Below are positions 52,801 to 63,260 of a stretch of 64,000 bases of DNA, piece after piece; positions within the stretch are counted from its first letter, which is position 1; each line of letters starts with the position of its first letter. The translations under genes and the position numbers were made by a program. Origin of the DNA: Camarhynchus parvulus (taxonomy: Eukaryota > Chordata > Aves > Passeriformes > Thraupidae); assembly GCF_901933205.1 (NCBI RefSeq), contig NC_044582.1, positions 12,133,820-12,197,819 of the forward strand. The letters are read 5' to 3'. The notes below the pieces were generated by a model, which saw only the letters and a program-made list of their open reading frames with translations, searched no databases and had not been told where the DNA came from.

Positions 52801-55800
52801 CAGGTAAGAGCTTCACAATGTAAGCCTGGATGCTTCTTGGTGTGTAAAGACACTTAATTAAAAGAATAGATGAGAACCACAGTTCAGAACCAAATGGGTC
52901 TATTTTCAGACAGAGTTCACATGCCACCCCACGAGCCTGGCAGAACCTCCACCCAACAAGGCAGGCTTGGATTTGGGAACATGAAATACCTAAATGCAAT
53001 CTCTACTCCCACACACATCCAAAGCATTTCCCCAAAGACAGCAGAATTACCTCCATTCTACCTAATATGTTTTTGCATTCTCTTCTTCTGAAAGATATTA
53101 ATAAACTGATGTGACAAATTCTCAGAGGGGAGAGACACAAAACAAAACTTGCTTTGCTAAAGATGCCTTACTGCCTTGAAATGCTCTGATTAAAGGCCCA
53201 AACCAACGCTGAAAGGAGGCAACCCCACCAAAAGGTCAATTGGAACCACACAGCAACATTGCTGGCCTTGGAACAGGACAGCTTTCCAATGGCAACACTA
53301 CTAAAAGGAGACCCTACCAGACAGACACAGGCTAGTCAGAACTGGCCATTTCACTAAATTAAAACACAGTTCTGCTCTGGTCTTGATGCCTGGAGATGCT
53401 ACTTTGAATAGAGGCTAAAAGATAAAAGCAGGTATTTATTGAAAAGCCTTCAAAGGATACACCTTGGGCAGTGCAGGAGTCTCATAGAGGCTGCACCCAA
53501 GATGAACAATGGTCACAGGTTTTTTGGACAGGTATAAGTTTGGTCTATTTGTGTATCAGATGTTAACTGTCCAATTACAGCTTCAAGTAATGATCTCACA
53601 TTCCCCCAGTTTGCCCTCCTACTTCACTGTTTACATTTTTTGGGGCCTGAGAAAGTGAGGTGTCCTTGAGTTTCAGGCCTAGAGAGAAATTGTTTTGTCT
53701 GAATAAAATGGGAGAACAATAGCTGATAGGCTATGGAGTTTAGAATTATACACTAAAGCAGTACTGACCTGAAAAATATAAAAGTGAAAACTTGAGGCAT
53801 CGGTCTGACTGGCATTTCCAGAGCAAATTTGCTCATCTTTCTGCAAACTCAACCTTAGGCCTTTGAAAGTCAAGTTGTGCTCTCTGGCTCCCACCGCAGA
53901 GGTGGCAGCGGGAGCAGCAAGATTCTCCTGACCAAATCCTGCCCTCAGTTACACCTGGGCAATCCTGGCTCTGGGAGTTTGACTGGAATACAAAGCAAGT
54001 ACAAATGTGGGAAAGGCAGCACACGTGGCTCAGCATGTACACAAGAGTGGTTTGTTGACCAAGACATTCTGAGGTGATTTTTCTAACTTTAAATCAATTC
54101 TGTAACCAGCTATTTGTAGTAAGCAGAGGAAAAAACTGCTGCAGTTTGAAAAGAGAGTCTAAGTGAGGACTTTTAGATGAAGTCCATTCCAAGCTCCCAG
54201 CAACTCCTCTGGGAACATGTTTGAACACTTTTACTCGTGCCTGTGAACACGGGTAAAAGGCTCCATCAGTTTTTCCAGTGCCTGGCACAGGGGAGCTGTG
54301 CACAGCACTGATTTCCCTGTTTGCTGACACAGGAACAAATGGGATACTTTAATTTCTCTTTAGGCTTTTTTTCCATTTCAGAACATCTTAGTCATAAGAC
54401 TCCTAGTGTTCCTGGGAAGCAACAGATGCCAATTGTTCAATTTATTTCCTCCTAAATTAGGTCTATCCATCCTACTGCAACCCAGTGTCAGGTTCAATGG
54501 GTACACCAAATCTGTGGCATGTATAGCAAGTTCTCAACCATTTTTGGTTTCAGTTTGGGAGAATAATGATGATTTCCCAAGCTAATGCTGAGGAAGGAAA
54601 TGCTTAGACATGATTTTGTTTTCTTCTAGGAAATGAAACACACTAAAACCTACTAATTTCTGAGTGCTTCGGAAATAATTGCTCTTTTATTTAGATGATG
54701 CTTCTTGCTCTCAGTCTCAGGGAGGTAAATCCAAAGCAACTACTTGAAATCAGTAGAATAACCTCTTCAATTTGACCCTCATTTTCAGAAGCTTATATAA
54801 AAAATGCTCAACTAGCAAAAGCTACAAATTATAAATAACAATCAACTGCAATTTTAGTTTGACTGAGAGGAAAAAGTTACTCTAATTTTACCTTAAAGAA
54901 TAAAAAATTGATCTTTTCCAAATAATGCCAAAAGTCAATAGAACTGTGCAGCAACAATTGCAGTTGGAGCAGCAAAACAATCATGGCCTCAGTCCTGGGC
55001 ACAGACATGACCCTTTTAGAAAAGCAGAATCACCAGCATCCCACACAGCTCTGCAGGATGCACACTGCCCCAAATAACAGAGAGCTTCCTAACACCTTTC
55101 AGAGCAAGGAATTCTATTTTCTGTGACAGAAATGCTATCCTGTTACCAGCCAGGTGAACTAATCCCAGGCTCTCCTTTCAGTAGGATCCTGCCCATATCC
55201 ATTTGTTTATTACAATGCTGAGCTTTTCCCTCACCTATTTCCACGACCTTCACATTTCTATGAGACAAGACTAAGTACTATCATCCTATCCAATTTCAGT
55301 TTTATTACTTTGATATTTTGTTGCTCAAAGCTGTCAAATTCAGTGTGATTCCACTCTTGCTGAAAGTATTAAGAATGTGATTATCACTGGGAGAAAAGTT
55401 TTGAACCATCTGCAAAAAATAGCAATAATAATGAAATAAGCTTTCCCAAAGATGCCATACATCACCTTTGTTTAATATTTTTGTCAGTTCCACTTAAAAA
55501 AATTAATGCCTTGGGAAAAAATAATTGAAAGTGTCTTCCTGGAGCACTGTAAGCACACCCTTGGGGTGTTTATTATTCTAACAATTTCCCATTTTAAAAT
55601 ACACAGGTACTAACAACTAACAAATTATTACATTTCCTTTAAATGAACTGAAACAACAAAGATAATTAACTAAGAACATAAGCCTGCTTTCCATATGGTA
55701 ATACACATCCCAAGGGCAAAGCACTTCTCTTTTAAGAGATTCCCCACAGAATTCTTATTCACCTTGTAAGGGTAATTAACAACCTCAAAACACAACTGAA

Positions 55801-58800
55801 CTTGCTTAATGTCACAATATTCTGCAATGCATTACTTTTTCATGATCTGTAAAAAGAGCACAGGACCTTGGAAAAATAGGGCATTCTTTTCTGTCATGGA
55901 CAATGCTGATGTAAGTGACAGTATGATTTAAACTCTGAAAAGGTGGTTAGAGCATCATTTATATTGAACAACAATTTTGTGGGGAAAAAAGAAAGGAACA
56001 TATTGGCTAAGAGGTATCTAATGTGTTAAAAATCAGGTTAGATAAGGCAAACTATACTTTTATTATAATTTTATTAGTGGAAGCAAACAAGACAGAATAC
56101 TAATGCTTTCTTAGCATGCACAGTGCATATTAAAATTCAAAAGTATCTTGTCTACACTACAATTTTAAGCTTCAAAGGTGTACTAGGCAACAAGCTTATT
56201 GTTACTAAGAACAATACAAGGAAGAATGAGGTAAATGGAATGAAATGAAAACTCAAAACCTAAACCCAGGATAAGCACAGGGGAGCAGGAAAGGTAAAGA
56301 AACATCTTTGGACTGTCCAGATCTGGGTCCCCAACACAAGAATGACATGGACCTGTTGGAATGAGAAGAACTAAGCTGCTTACAGGGCTGAAGAACTTCT
56401 GCTGCGCAGGGAGGCTGAGAGCGCTGGGGCTGTTCATTCTGGAGAAGAGAAGGCTTTAGGGAAACCTAGAGGTCCCTTCTAGTACCTAAAAGGGCTCCAG
56501 AAGACCTGGAGAGGGACTTTCTACAAAGACATGTAGTGATAGGAGTCCTACAAAAGTGATAGGAGAAGGGGATATTGCTTTGAACAGAAGGAAGGTAGAT
56601 TTGGATGAGATGTTAGGAAGGAATCCTTTCCCGTGAGGATGGCGAGGCACTGGCACAGGCTGCAGGCAGGCCATGCAGTGATGAGTAACCTAACTCTGGT
56701 TAGTGGTCAGGTTTTCATATTTTATTATATGGCTTCAGTGAGAGATTTGACACCTTACTAATGCTGCAGTGTGGAGCTGTTTAAATACAAGAACGTTTTA
56801 CATGGGAGAAATCACTGAGCTGGAAGGAAGTGAATGATTGGCACGGGGCAGAAGCACTTTTTGCTTCAAGGCTCTGGCCTGTCGTTTGCTGGAAAATCTG
56901 TTTTATTAAATGCCATTCACACTTCCCAGATAAGTCACTGAGGGATATGCCAGATTCTTTCCCAAATAATGCTTGATACTCAGTGCTGATCACTGATGCG
57001 AACACAACATCTCTTTTGATGTTTCTAAACACTGACGTGCACACATCTCCCAACACACCAAATCTTTATGAGGCTAAAAGAGAGAAAGATATCAACCCTT
57101 TGTACAGAGAAAGGGCAGAGGAAGTTATGTTTATTTAAATACACATATCAGATGCTTAGAGCTCAGGAAAACCCAAAGTAGGTGCCACTTGCCCTGTGAT
57201 TGTTTTTACTGCTACAGCAAGTTTTACTTAAGTGTAATTTCGGTCAATCAAGTAAATATTACCAGAGGACAGGATGCAAGAGGGTAATAAGGAGTGCTGA
57301 TTCCACACTACCAGTGGTGTCCCAAAGGCCCTCAGTGTGTCTCCACTCCTGTAACATACCCCTCTCTAACCTGGCCGTACTGAGCAGGGTCATGGCCAAA
57401 GTTTGCAGGTGACTTGGAAGGCCAGAGGAGCAAAGAGAAGCTGACTTGGACAGACATTTGGCTATAGAAGCACATAAATGCATTTAGCTGAACTAAGGGC
57501 CCTTGTTTGACTCAGCTACTGTTTGTCAGATGTGACAGCTAAACACTGATATTGTCCACATCAGAGGCTACTTTTCATCTCTGCTGTACATGTCAAATAA
57601 AATGAACATATTCCAGTGACACCCAGCAATCAGGCAGATTATCAGCATGAAAATTCTACTCTATTCAGGGACTATACAGAATGTTTTTCTGCTTAGTCCA
57701 CTTCAATCATACAAAACATATTACATAATTTCTTCAAAAAGCTTATGGGCTCAGATCTCCCTTAAAGAACACCAAAGTGTTCTTACACTGAAGTCCCCTA
57801 ACTGATCATTTAACATACATAGTACCTACAGCAATAAATAAAGTAGATTTACTATTAAAGCTGTGAAAATCAAGGCTGTTACTACTGCAAGTCTATCCAT
57901 CACCAGCACTTATTGCAAATAGCTTTTTCTGCAGCTTAGGCTTGTATAAAAATTTCTCCAATCAGGCACCACACAGATTCCAGAATGATATGCAATAGCA
58001 CAGCTCTAGCACTTATCATGCTTTACAGCCTGGTTTAAAAAAATAATGTGTAAACACCACCAACTAAGCTTTGTTGAGTATTTTTTGTCTGTGTCATCTG
58101 CATTACTGTTTTGGTCTCCCTTTTTTTCCCCCTTTGTATCAAAACCAATGACAAACTGCATGCCCACACATTATTGAGAGGATTCACTACTAATATATTA
58201 TACTGTTCTCCACAAAGGAGTGCACCATATTTGATAATAACCAGCAGCAGATCATTATAAATTATGTTTACAAATAGTAGAGGCAAGAAATAAACGTTCA
58301 CAACACAAGCAAAGATGGCTTTACCTGAAGCACAGCTCAGATGATGAGGTGAAAGACCACTGATGTTTTCAAGATCAGTAAATGCAGTACATGGTCACAC
58401 AAAGTATTAACTACCAGTTAATATCCAAGTGAAAATAATGTAACACCTGTGCTCAGCTGAAGGTTCTGATTCCTGACAGCTGCTCCATGGGATCTGCTAT
58501 GGGATTTTGCTCATCTCCGGGTGAGCCCCAGTCCCCACTCACAAGGTCCCCTCCCAGCCCTCCTGCAGTGAGGGGGATGTGTGGCAGATGCATCTCCTGG
58601 CCTGGAATTTCCCATCCTGCACAATGGTATCACCTGTTTTGGGTACCAGCAGGTGCTAGAGCCCCCTCAAAATCTCCATAAGAGCACAGGCCACAGGCAG
58701 AGACATTAAGTTATTAGAGGATATCCAAAGGAGACCCATGAGGATATGGCTTCTGTTCTTGGTGCCTTTCAATGTTCATCCCTCCTGCACCCACAAGAGC

Positions 58801-61017
58801 TCTGAGCAGGGCCAGCACCTCCCACAGCCACTCCTCGCCCCTGAGGCTGCTCCAGCCCCACCACACAGCTGGACTCTGGGGAAGCTGAGCCTCCAGGTAC
58901 AGCTGCAGTGAGACAGTCAGGGCCAATGAGCCCAGCCAGGGCAGCCCTACAACACCAAGATCTTACAGTCCCTCCAAACAAAGCTTTGTACCCACCTCAA
59001 ACAGGTGATTAAAGGTAAAAGAACTTGGTCTTGAGGCAAGCTTTACTACAAGAACTGACAAACTCCAGCAGGTTCAACATTTTAACTGAAGCCTCACCTG
59101 CTTGTCTCTATTGCTCTTTCACAAAGCCAGACCTTATAAATGTGTTAGCAGTGTGATACCTCAGAACATCATAAAATATGTAAGAGGGTAGAGGATAGCA
59201 AAACAAATGGCCCCAGAAGTAGCAAGACCCTTGGCATTTCCTGACTTTGGGGCACCTTTTATTCCTACTGTTGCATTAGTGTTATTTTCCCAGTGTTTGA
59301 TGCAGTATTAACTAGCATCATGTTTTGAGGAATAGAGTTGTAGAACACTGCCCAAAGGAAAGGGAAAATGCCTTGAAATGAAGTGTGTGATCACTTACAA
59401 TGCCGAAAGCTTTTTAGCTACAGGCATTATTTCACAGCCAAGGTAAGCACTCTCTCCTAGGGGTACAACTACACAGCTGCTGTTTAGAAAGGAAACTGGG
59501 CTTCTCTTTCCAGTCCTTTTTACATTCACATGGATGAGAACTGATCTTCCAGCCCTGGAGGTAACAGGGCTGCCCCCAAACCAGGCCAGGAGCAGCCACA
59601 GAGGGGTTTTTCTCCAGGCAGCCCCTCCAGCCTCCTGCAGCACATTCCCTGCACAGCTGTAGGGAAACCCACAGAGCTGATGGACACACCTCAGCCAGGA
59701 GGCAGAGAGGGATATGAAATTCAGAGCTGCCATGATGGTGCTTTAAGGCAGCAAGGTGCCACAGGCAAATCACTGGAGTGAGGCCACTAAAACCAGGGGA
59801 GAGAAGAAAGATTCCTTCAACCATCCCAGTAACAACAAACCAGAGACCAGAACCCACCCAGGGCTGCAGACAAGCAGGCACAAGCACAATTCAGGGTTAA
59901 GCTTAAACCTCGGGGCAGAAAGCTGAGAGGGTGTGGGAAGAGGTCCTGGGACAACTGAGCACAATCAGAGCCCTGGAGATGGGCTGCACACGGTGCAGGA
60001 GCCTGGGCAGGTTCCTTCCTCCTCTGAAGGAAGTAGGAGGTGGCAATTTTGAGATCCCTCTGTTCAAATACATTGTTAGGTGTTAGGGCAAGGGTTGGAC
60101 TCAATGATCTTGAAGGTTTCTTCCAACCTAGTCATTCTATGAATTCTGTGTGAAATACATTGTGAATTGCAGAGCTCAAACAAAACTCTTCTGTAAGCTC
60201 TTCCTTTGGGCTCTCCAAACCCACCCCAGTTTGTGGAAGGCACAGCATAAGTGAATACATGCAACCCCCTTCACCAGCTGGAGCACACAGTGAAAAAAAA
60301 TGGCGAACATTTAAATTAAAGTAATTAAATGCATGTAGCATTCTCAGACTGAAAGTTTATTTAATTTCCTGTGTTCCTTATCCCTGGAAAAGAAATTAAG
60401 TTTCATCTCATGAAGACTTGAAAGCTGGACAATCTCTGGGAAAATTCTGCCTTTCAAGAACACTAGAAATTGGAAAAATATATTCTATGCAGCATAAATA
60501 AACCTTAGCCAACAAAGAGGCTGCCTTCAGCTATACATATATGAATGTGCAAGCATATAATTGATGCATACATTTATTAATGCAAGCTCAGAAGCTTTAC
60601 ACCTTGTAGTCTAGTTGACATATGATCTTTTTATTTTATTTTCCAATAGAAGAAAAAAGTAGTGCAGAAGTGATAAAACTCTTTGAGATTAAATTGGATT
60701 TTCCACTACAGAAAGCTGTTTGGAGACAGGTATTCCAACAGCTAGAGACAGTACAAAAAAATCTCTCAGAGCCTTAATGAGAGTGACAAGGGAAAAAAAC
60801 TGTTTCTGCTCTTCTAGAATGTTACTCCAAATGCTGTTTTTGTCATAAAATACTTCTGCTTCTTTGCAGAAACTAATTTCTTGTTGTTATTACTTTGCAG
60901 TATTTAGCTGAAAGGTTGAACAAGAAAGCTGCATTATGTCAAAATGTCTTATGTGCTATTCAGCAAAATGTGACACCAGTTTTGAGTACAACACATAATA
61001 AACTCATTATGCACTGA
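40740..61017 (+). CDS. 3' end of an unidentified multi-exon protein-coding gene (five exons)
   Basis: Five segments (40740-40832, 45492-45620, 54695-54724, 60650-60729, 60901-61017) join into one reading frame of about 148 codons that ends in TGA at 61015-61017. Phases are consistent: the first three exons are phase 1-1, the fourth 1-0 and the last starts in phase 0. In the 93-, 129- and 80-nt exons only the phase-1 frame is open; the other two frames hit stops, which makes chance agreement unlikely. Introns are 4.7, 9.1, 5.9 and 0.17 kb. The predicted tail has a beta-strand-like part (VSGLKVPDLEVIFDIS), a short acidic/polar linker and a helix-rich C-terminus (LNKKAALCQNVLCAIQQ). I see no transmembrane segment. 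I cannot assign the family; the earlier exons that would identify it are not confidently seen. The start of this entry is an exon boundary, not a start codon. Confidence 0.62.
42173..42206 (+). other. Possible alternative (poison) exon, 34 nt
   Basis: The acceptor ttctttcctatctctag ends at 42172 and the donor TACAG|gtaggt starts at 42207; both are good. It lies in the intron between exons A and B. Entered in phase 1, as exon A requires, it meets a TGA after seven codons, so inclusion would truncate the protein. Read in phase 0 it would be open and would leave phase 1, which suits exon B but not exon A. It may be an alternative exon, a nonsense-mediated-decay switch, or chance. Confidence 0.3.
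43127..43239 (+). repeat. Dispersed repeat, copy 2
   Basis: Same unit and orientation as 37975-38099, about 113 bases, with the same end points (aataataaggga and tagacaccc). It lies in the intron between exons A and B. There is no obvious target-site duplication at its edges. Confidence 0.85.
43621..43681 (+). mobile_element. CR1 LINE 3' end fragment
   Basis: The segment matches the conserved 3' end of avian CR1 retrotransposons as I know it: agatgatctttaaggtctc, a diverged ccaac-like part, then the terminal ttctatgattctatga repeat. It is heavily 5'-truncated, as most CR1 copies are, and has no coding capacity. Confidence 0.85.
43841..43965 (+). mobile_element. CR1 LINE 3' end fragment, well preserved
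   Basis: About 125 bases follow the CR1 3' UTR order: aggccaggctggatggagct, a 'ctggtctagtgg' segment, 'cctgcccatggcag', 'ggtctttaaggccccttcc' and the tail 'attctatgattctatgatt'. It is the clearest CR1 copy here, 5'-truncated, in the same orientation as the fragment 160 bases to its left. Confidence 0.93.
43966..45491. other. Probable intron, nothing else seen
   Basis: AT-rich sequence between the CR1 copy and exon B. No open frame with matching splice sites, and no repeat that I can name. Confidence 0.5.
45492..45620 (+). CDS. Exon B of the unidentified gene, 129 nt, phase 1-1
   Basis: The acceptor cacttcatcctttgcag ends at 45491, and a near-perfect donor GGATA|gtaagt starts at 45621. Only the frame after two bases is open (43 codons); the other two frames meet TGA stops. 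It reads PFQGSFRVSG, then LKVPDLEVIFDISPAFDYQF and a Ser/Thr-rich end with acidic AED. Alternating hydrophobic residues suggest beta strands. This is the best single exon call in the window. Confidence 0.7.
47101..47121. repeat. Perfect palindrome, 9-bp arms
   Basis: The arms atgttaaat and atttaacat are perfect reverse complements around a ttg spacer. The half-sites resemble the GTTAAT half-site of HNF1-type homeodomain factors, but the spacing differs from the usual dimer site. It could be a regulatory site or chance in AT-rich DNA. Confidence 0.45.
50092..50118. repeat. Polypyrimidine tract
   Basis: An all-C/T tract (ttcctttctttcttttccttccttcctcc type). Simple sequence; the AG that follows is not paired with a donor in an open frame. 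Confidence 0.7.
54228..54259. repeat. Inverted repeat, 12-bp arms
   Basis: cttttactcgtg and cacgggtaaaag are reverse complements apart from one position (a G-U wobble in one RNA strand), with an 8-base loop. It is shorter than a typical pre-miRNA stem. Confidence 0.55.
54695..54724 (+). CDS. Exon C of the unidentified gene, 30-nt microexon, phase 1-1
   Basis: The acceptor attgctcttttatttag ends at 54694 and the donor AGGGAG|gtaaat starts at 54725. In phase 1 it encodes DASCSQSQG, with split codons AAT (Asn) at the left join and GAA (Glu) at the right. This makes a polar, acidic linker between exons B and D. Being 30 nt, it can be skipped without a frameshift: B joined directly to D also stays open, through a Lys codon. 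Short length makes this call weaker than its neighbours. Confidence 0.45.
54725..56344. other. Probable intron, nothing else seen
   Basis: AT-rich sequence with no supported exon or recognisable repeat. Confidence 0.5.
56345..56672 (+). mobile_element. CR1 LINE fragment from the 3' part of the element
   Basis: About 330 bases follow the known CR1 3' region in order: 'ggacctgttgga', 'aggctgagagcgctggggct', 'ctggagaagagaaggct', 'tagtgatagga', 'ggtagatttggatgagatgt', and 'gaggcactggcacaggctgc'. The match then stops before the usual 3' tail, so both ends are truncated. An internal tgataggag stretch is duplicated. There is no coding capacity. Confidence 0.9.
56673..60074. other. Probable intron with GC-richer patches
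   Basis: No exon fits. GC-richer patches lie at about 58480-58980 and 59540-60010. A stretch near 58715-58750 (gaggatatccaaaggagacc) recalls part of the CR1 3' region, but too weakly to call. The long minus-strand open frames at 59395-60104 follow the GC-rich composition and have no recognisable domain. Confidence 0.5.
60075..60150 (+). mobile_element. CR1 LINE 3' end fragment
   Basis: The order 'ggtgttagggcaagggttgg', 'actcaatgatcttgaaggtt', 'tcttccaaccta' and 'cattctatgaattctgtg' matches the 3' end of a CR1 subfamily that differs from the copy at 43841. It is 5'-truncated. Confidence 0.85.
60650..60729 (+). CDS. Exon D of the unidentified gene, 80 nt, phase 1-0
   Basis: A strong acceptor (tttttattttattttccaatag) ends at 60649, and the donor AGACAG|gtattc starts at 60730. 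Only the frame after two bases is open across the exon; the others meet TGA and TAG. It reads EKSSAEV and then IKLFEIKLDFPLQKAVWRQ. If the donor were not used, the frame would run 15 more codons to a TAA at 60775-60777, giving a different C-terminus. Confidence 0.62.
60901..61017 (+). CDS. Exon E (terminal coding exon) of the unidentified gene
   Basis: The acceptor ttgttgttattactttgcag ends at 60900. In phase 0, as exon D requires, it reads YLAERLNKKAALCQNVLCAI and ends HNKLIMH before TGA at 61015-61017, giving 38 residues. The intron before it is only 171 bp. The start of the exon looks helical and coding-like; the last ten or so codons are less convincing. The exon also contains AATAAA at 60997-61002, so transcript ends here could be complex. 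Confidence 0.55.
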   Translation, partial: YLAERLNKKAALCQNVLCAIQQNVTPVLSTTHNKLIMH

Positions 61018-61754
61018 TTCAAAGATCTACACTCACTGTAATGAATATGAAATATTAGGGTTCCCCTCACAGAACTGAGGGTTGGGATTTTTAGGGAAGG
61101 TACCATAAGAAATATGGGATAGCAGTGGGTCTGGCTTGATAGACTGAGTTCTCTGCAGAAGTCCAGAACTTCCATCCCTTGTTTCCGTCCCTTGCTCCAC
61201 ACTGATCTCCTGGCTGGTCAGGTCCTCCTTCCCCACACCATTGGGGCTGCCAGCAGCCCACAAACCCTTCTCCATGGCTGGGGAACAGCTTGTCCCTCCT
61301 CCTCTCCTTCCTAGACAGAGACAGCTCACCATGTCCCAAACAACCTCACATCCCTTCTGTCTTTTCACCTGTATTCCTCTTCTCCTTCATATCTTTCCTC
61401 TTCAACTTCATATTTCTCTCTGCCACCAGCAAGGGTTTCTTACTCTCTCCCCAAAGACAATTCCTCATGCACACTTCCCAGCCCATGCCAGGATCCCTCA
61501 GCCCTTCACTCCACCACATCTCTGCATACACATGCACTCCCTTCCTCTTCAGGATGCTTGTTATCTCCTGTTCCTCTGTGGTGTCACACATCTTTCACTC
61601 CATTTATCTTTCATGCTCACAGTTCTTGGATAAAGACAAAAGAAAAACCACAAATCCCCAAACCATGTCACAAACTTCAGGACAAATGAAAAACTTCCTT
61701 TCCTTCTATTCCCAGATCTCTGCAGTCTAGTAAGAGATTGAAGTTTAGACAAAT

Positions 61755-61813
61755 TGAAGATCCCATTGAAGTTGTGAAGTCCCTTACAACCTGAATTATT
61801 CTGTGATTCTATG
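61755..61813 (+). mobile_element. CR1 LINE 3' tail, diverged
   Basis: The order 'agatcccattgaagttgtga', 'agtcccttacaacctgaatt' and 'attctgtgattctatg' matches a worn CR1 3' end. It is short and 5'-truncated. Confidence 0.75.
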
Positions 61814-62360
61814 TGAATTTGATCAGCACTGGAGCTGGCAAAAAAGGTAGTTGTGGCTCACAGGCAGCTGTGGTTGAAAAATGATATTAACATTTTTTTC
61901 AGCCAGATCAGACAGTTCCAATATTATTGCATATGCAGAAAAGTTCCTTGAACCAGGGAGGTTTCAGCTGAAACACACTCAGCTGAATGAAGCAGCTTAA
62001 ACTTTTGTCATTTCACAACATAACTCTTAAGTCACACAGATCAAGGAAAACTTCAGGTCAAAAAATTGTGTGCAGTTTATGAGACTTTCCTGAAGTACAG
62101 AAGGAGAGCAGGTTGTTGGTGGCACTGCTAATGGAGCAGATAAAGGGAATCTGTCTTTCCAGGGAAAAGCATTTGTGGGCTGAGCTATCAGTTAAATCCA
62201 AATACTTCAAGTTTAATACTGAGGACTCGGAGAGTAAATACAGACTGGCTGGCTATGCAAGCTGCTAAAGAGGTTTGTTGTGTAATTCACCACAGAACCA
62301 CACAAGCAAGTGCTGATACACTCGAAGTTGCAAACCCAGAATATATACATATTTTATATA

Positions 62361-62371
62361 CACACACACAC
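62361..62371. repeat. Short (CA)n run beside AT repeats
   Basis: Five to six CA units follow a tatatata stretch (62334-62360). A minor microsatellite. Confidence 0.7.
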
Positions 62372-63260
62372 CATTTTTATGCAATGATTAGTCCCATAAC
62401 AGACCAGTTTCTCCCAGCAGCACATTAAGCACCAAGATCAAAACTGTTGTTTGCTGCCCAATGCTCTTTACAGTAAACCCTCCCTGGATTTTTGTGGCTC
62501 AATCCATTACAAACTCTGCAAAAGGGACCTGTTTGTGTGGGACATCTCTTCACAAGCAACATCCCACTAGGATGGGCCATGCAAGGTTTGCATCCCAATG
62601 GAATTGAAACCAGACACCCCACACTGTCCATTGGTTCTACTTTGTGATTGGATCCAAGTGGCAAAAGAAACTTTTCCCAGTCAATTGCACAGCCAATCTT
62701 AATTTCAGAATTTTCCAACTCCACTTCAGTATGTGTTTCTAAAATAGTTTTGTGCACTATATAAATTACATAATGTTTAAAAAAAATTAGTTCAGGCTTT
62801 TGATGTTTGATAAAGTTGAATAGTTCAACAATTCAGCTACATTCAGGCACAGGTGGTTACCAACAACCAAAGCAACGCATGCATATCATTATTTATAGAA
62901 ATCCATTGCTTTTTTGAGATATTTATGTTATTTACCCAAATTACCTCAACCACTTTTTTAAAAGGAATTATCATGAAAATTCAGAGAAACAACTTCAATT
63001 ACTTTTGACTTCTGAGAGAAAGACTGACTTTCTGAAAACAGAAGAAACAGTTGGCAATAATTTATGGCAAATTTTCCCTTGACTTCTTGTCAGCTTACAT
63101 TCAATAACCACTTTGAATAGAACTAACACATTATTCAGACCTGTTTTAGGCTTGTTAATCTTCAGTATTTCCTGACTTCTGAGTTGTTGTTATTATTACC
63201 ATAAGATGGATGATAGCAATAAACAACTCTTTTGGAGGGTGTACTTTGGGTATTTCATTT

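Larger units (their letters stand above)
45621..54694. other. Long probable intron, about 9.1 kb
   Basis: No coding exon in the right phase is seen. It includes an AT-rich block with a perfect palindrome (47101-47121), a pyrimidine tract near 50092-50118, and a 33-nt spliced-looking segment at 49072-49104 whose only open frame is phase 0-0 and so does not fit the gene. Confidence 0.5.
61018..63260 (+). other. Possible 3' UTR with distal polyadenylation signal
   Basis: If exon E is terminal, the first well-supported signal after it is AATAAA at 63218-63223, followed by a GT-rich stretch (tttggagggtgtactttggg) 15-35 bases on. That would give a 3' UTR of about 2.2 kb, including a CR1 tail and the C/T-rich stretch at 61290-61420. 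An earlier end using AATAAA at 60997 is possible but lacks a GT-rich element. Confidence 0.3.

Noticed and set aside
58715..58980. Possible further CR1 or LTR fragment
   Set aside because: Only one short stretch resembles CR1 and the rest does not follow the element order.
59395..60104. Overlapping minus-strand open frames up to 151 codons
   Set aside because: They lie in a GC-rich patch where stops are rare, overlap in several frames, and show no domain or splice signals.
61241..61730. Two plus-strand open frames of 130 and 146 codons
   Set aside because: The strand is a long C/T-rich tract, so both frames are low-complexity Ser/Phe/Leu/Pro and open together.
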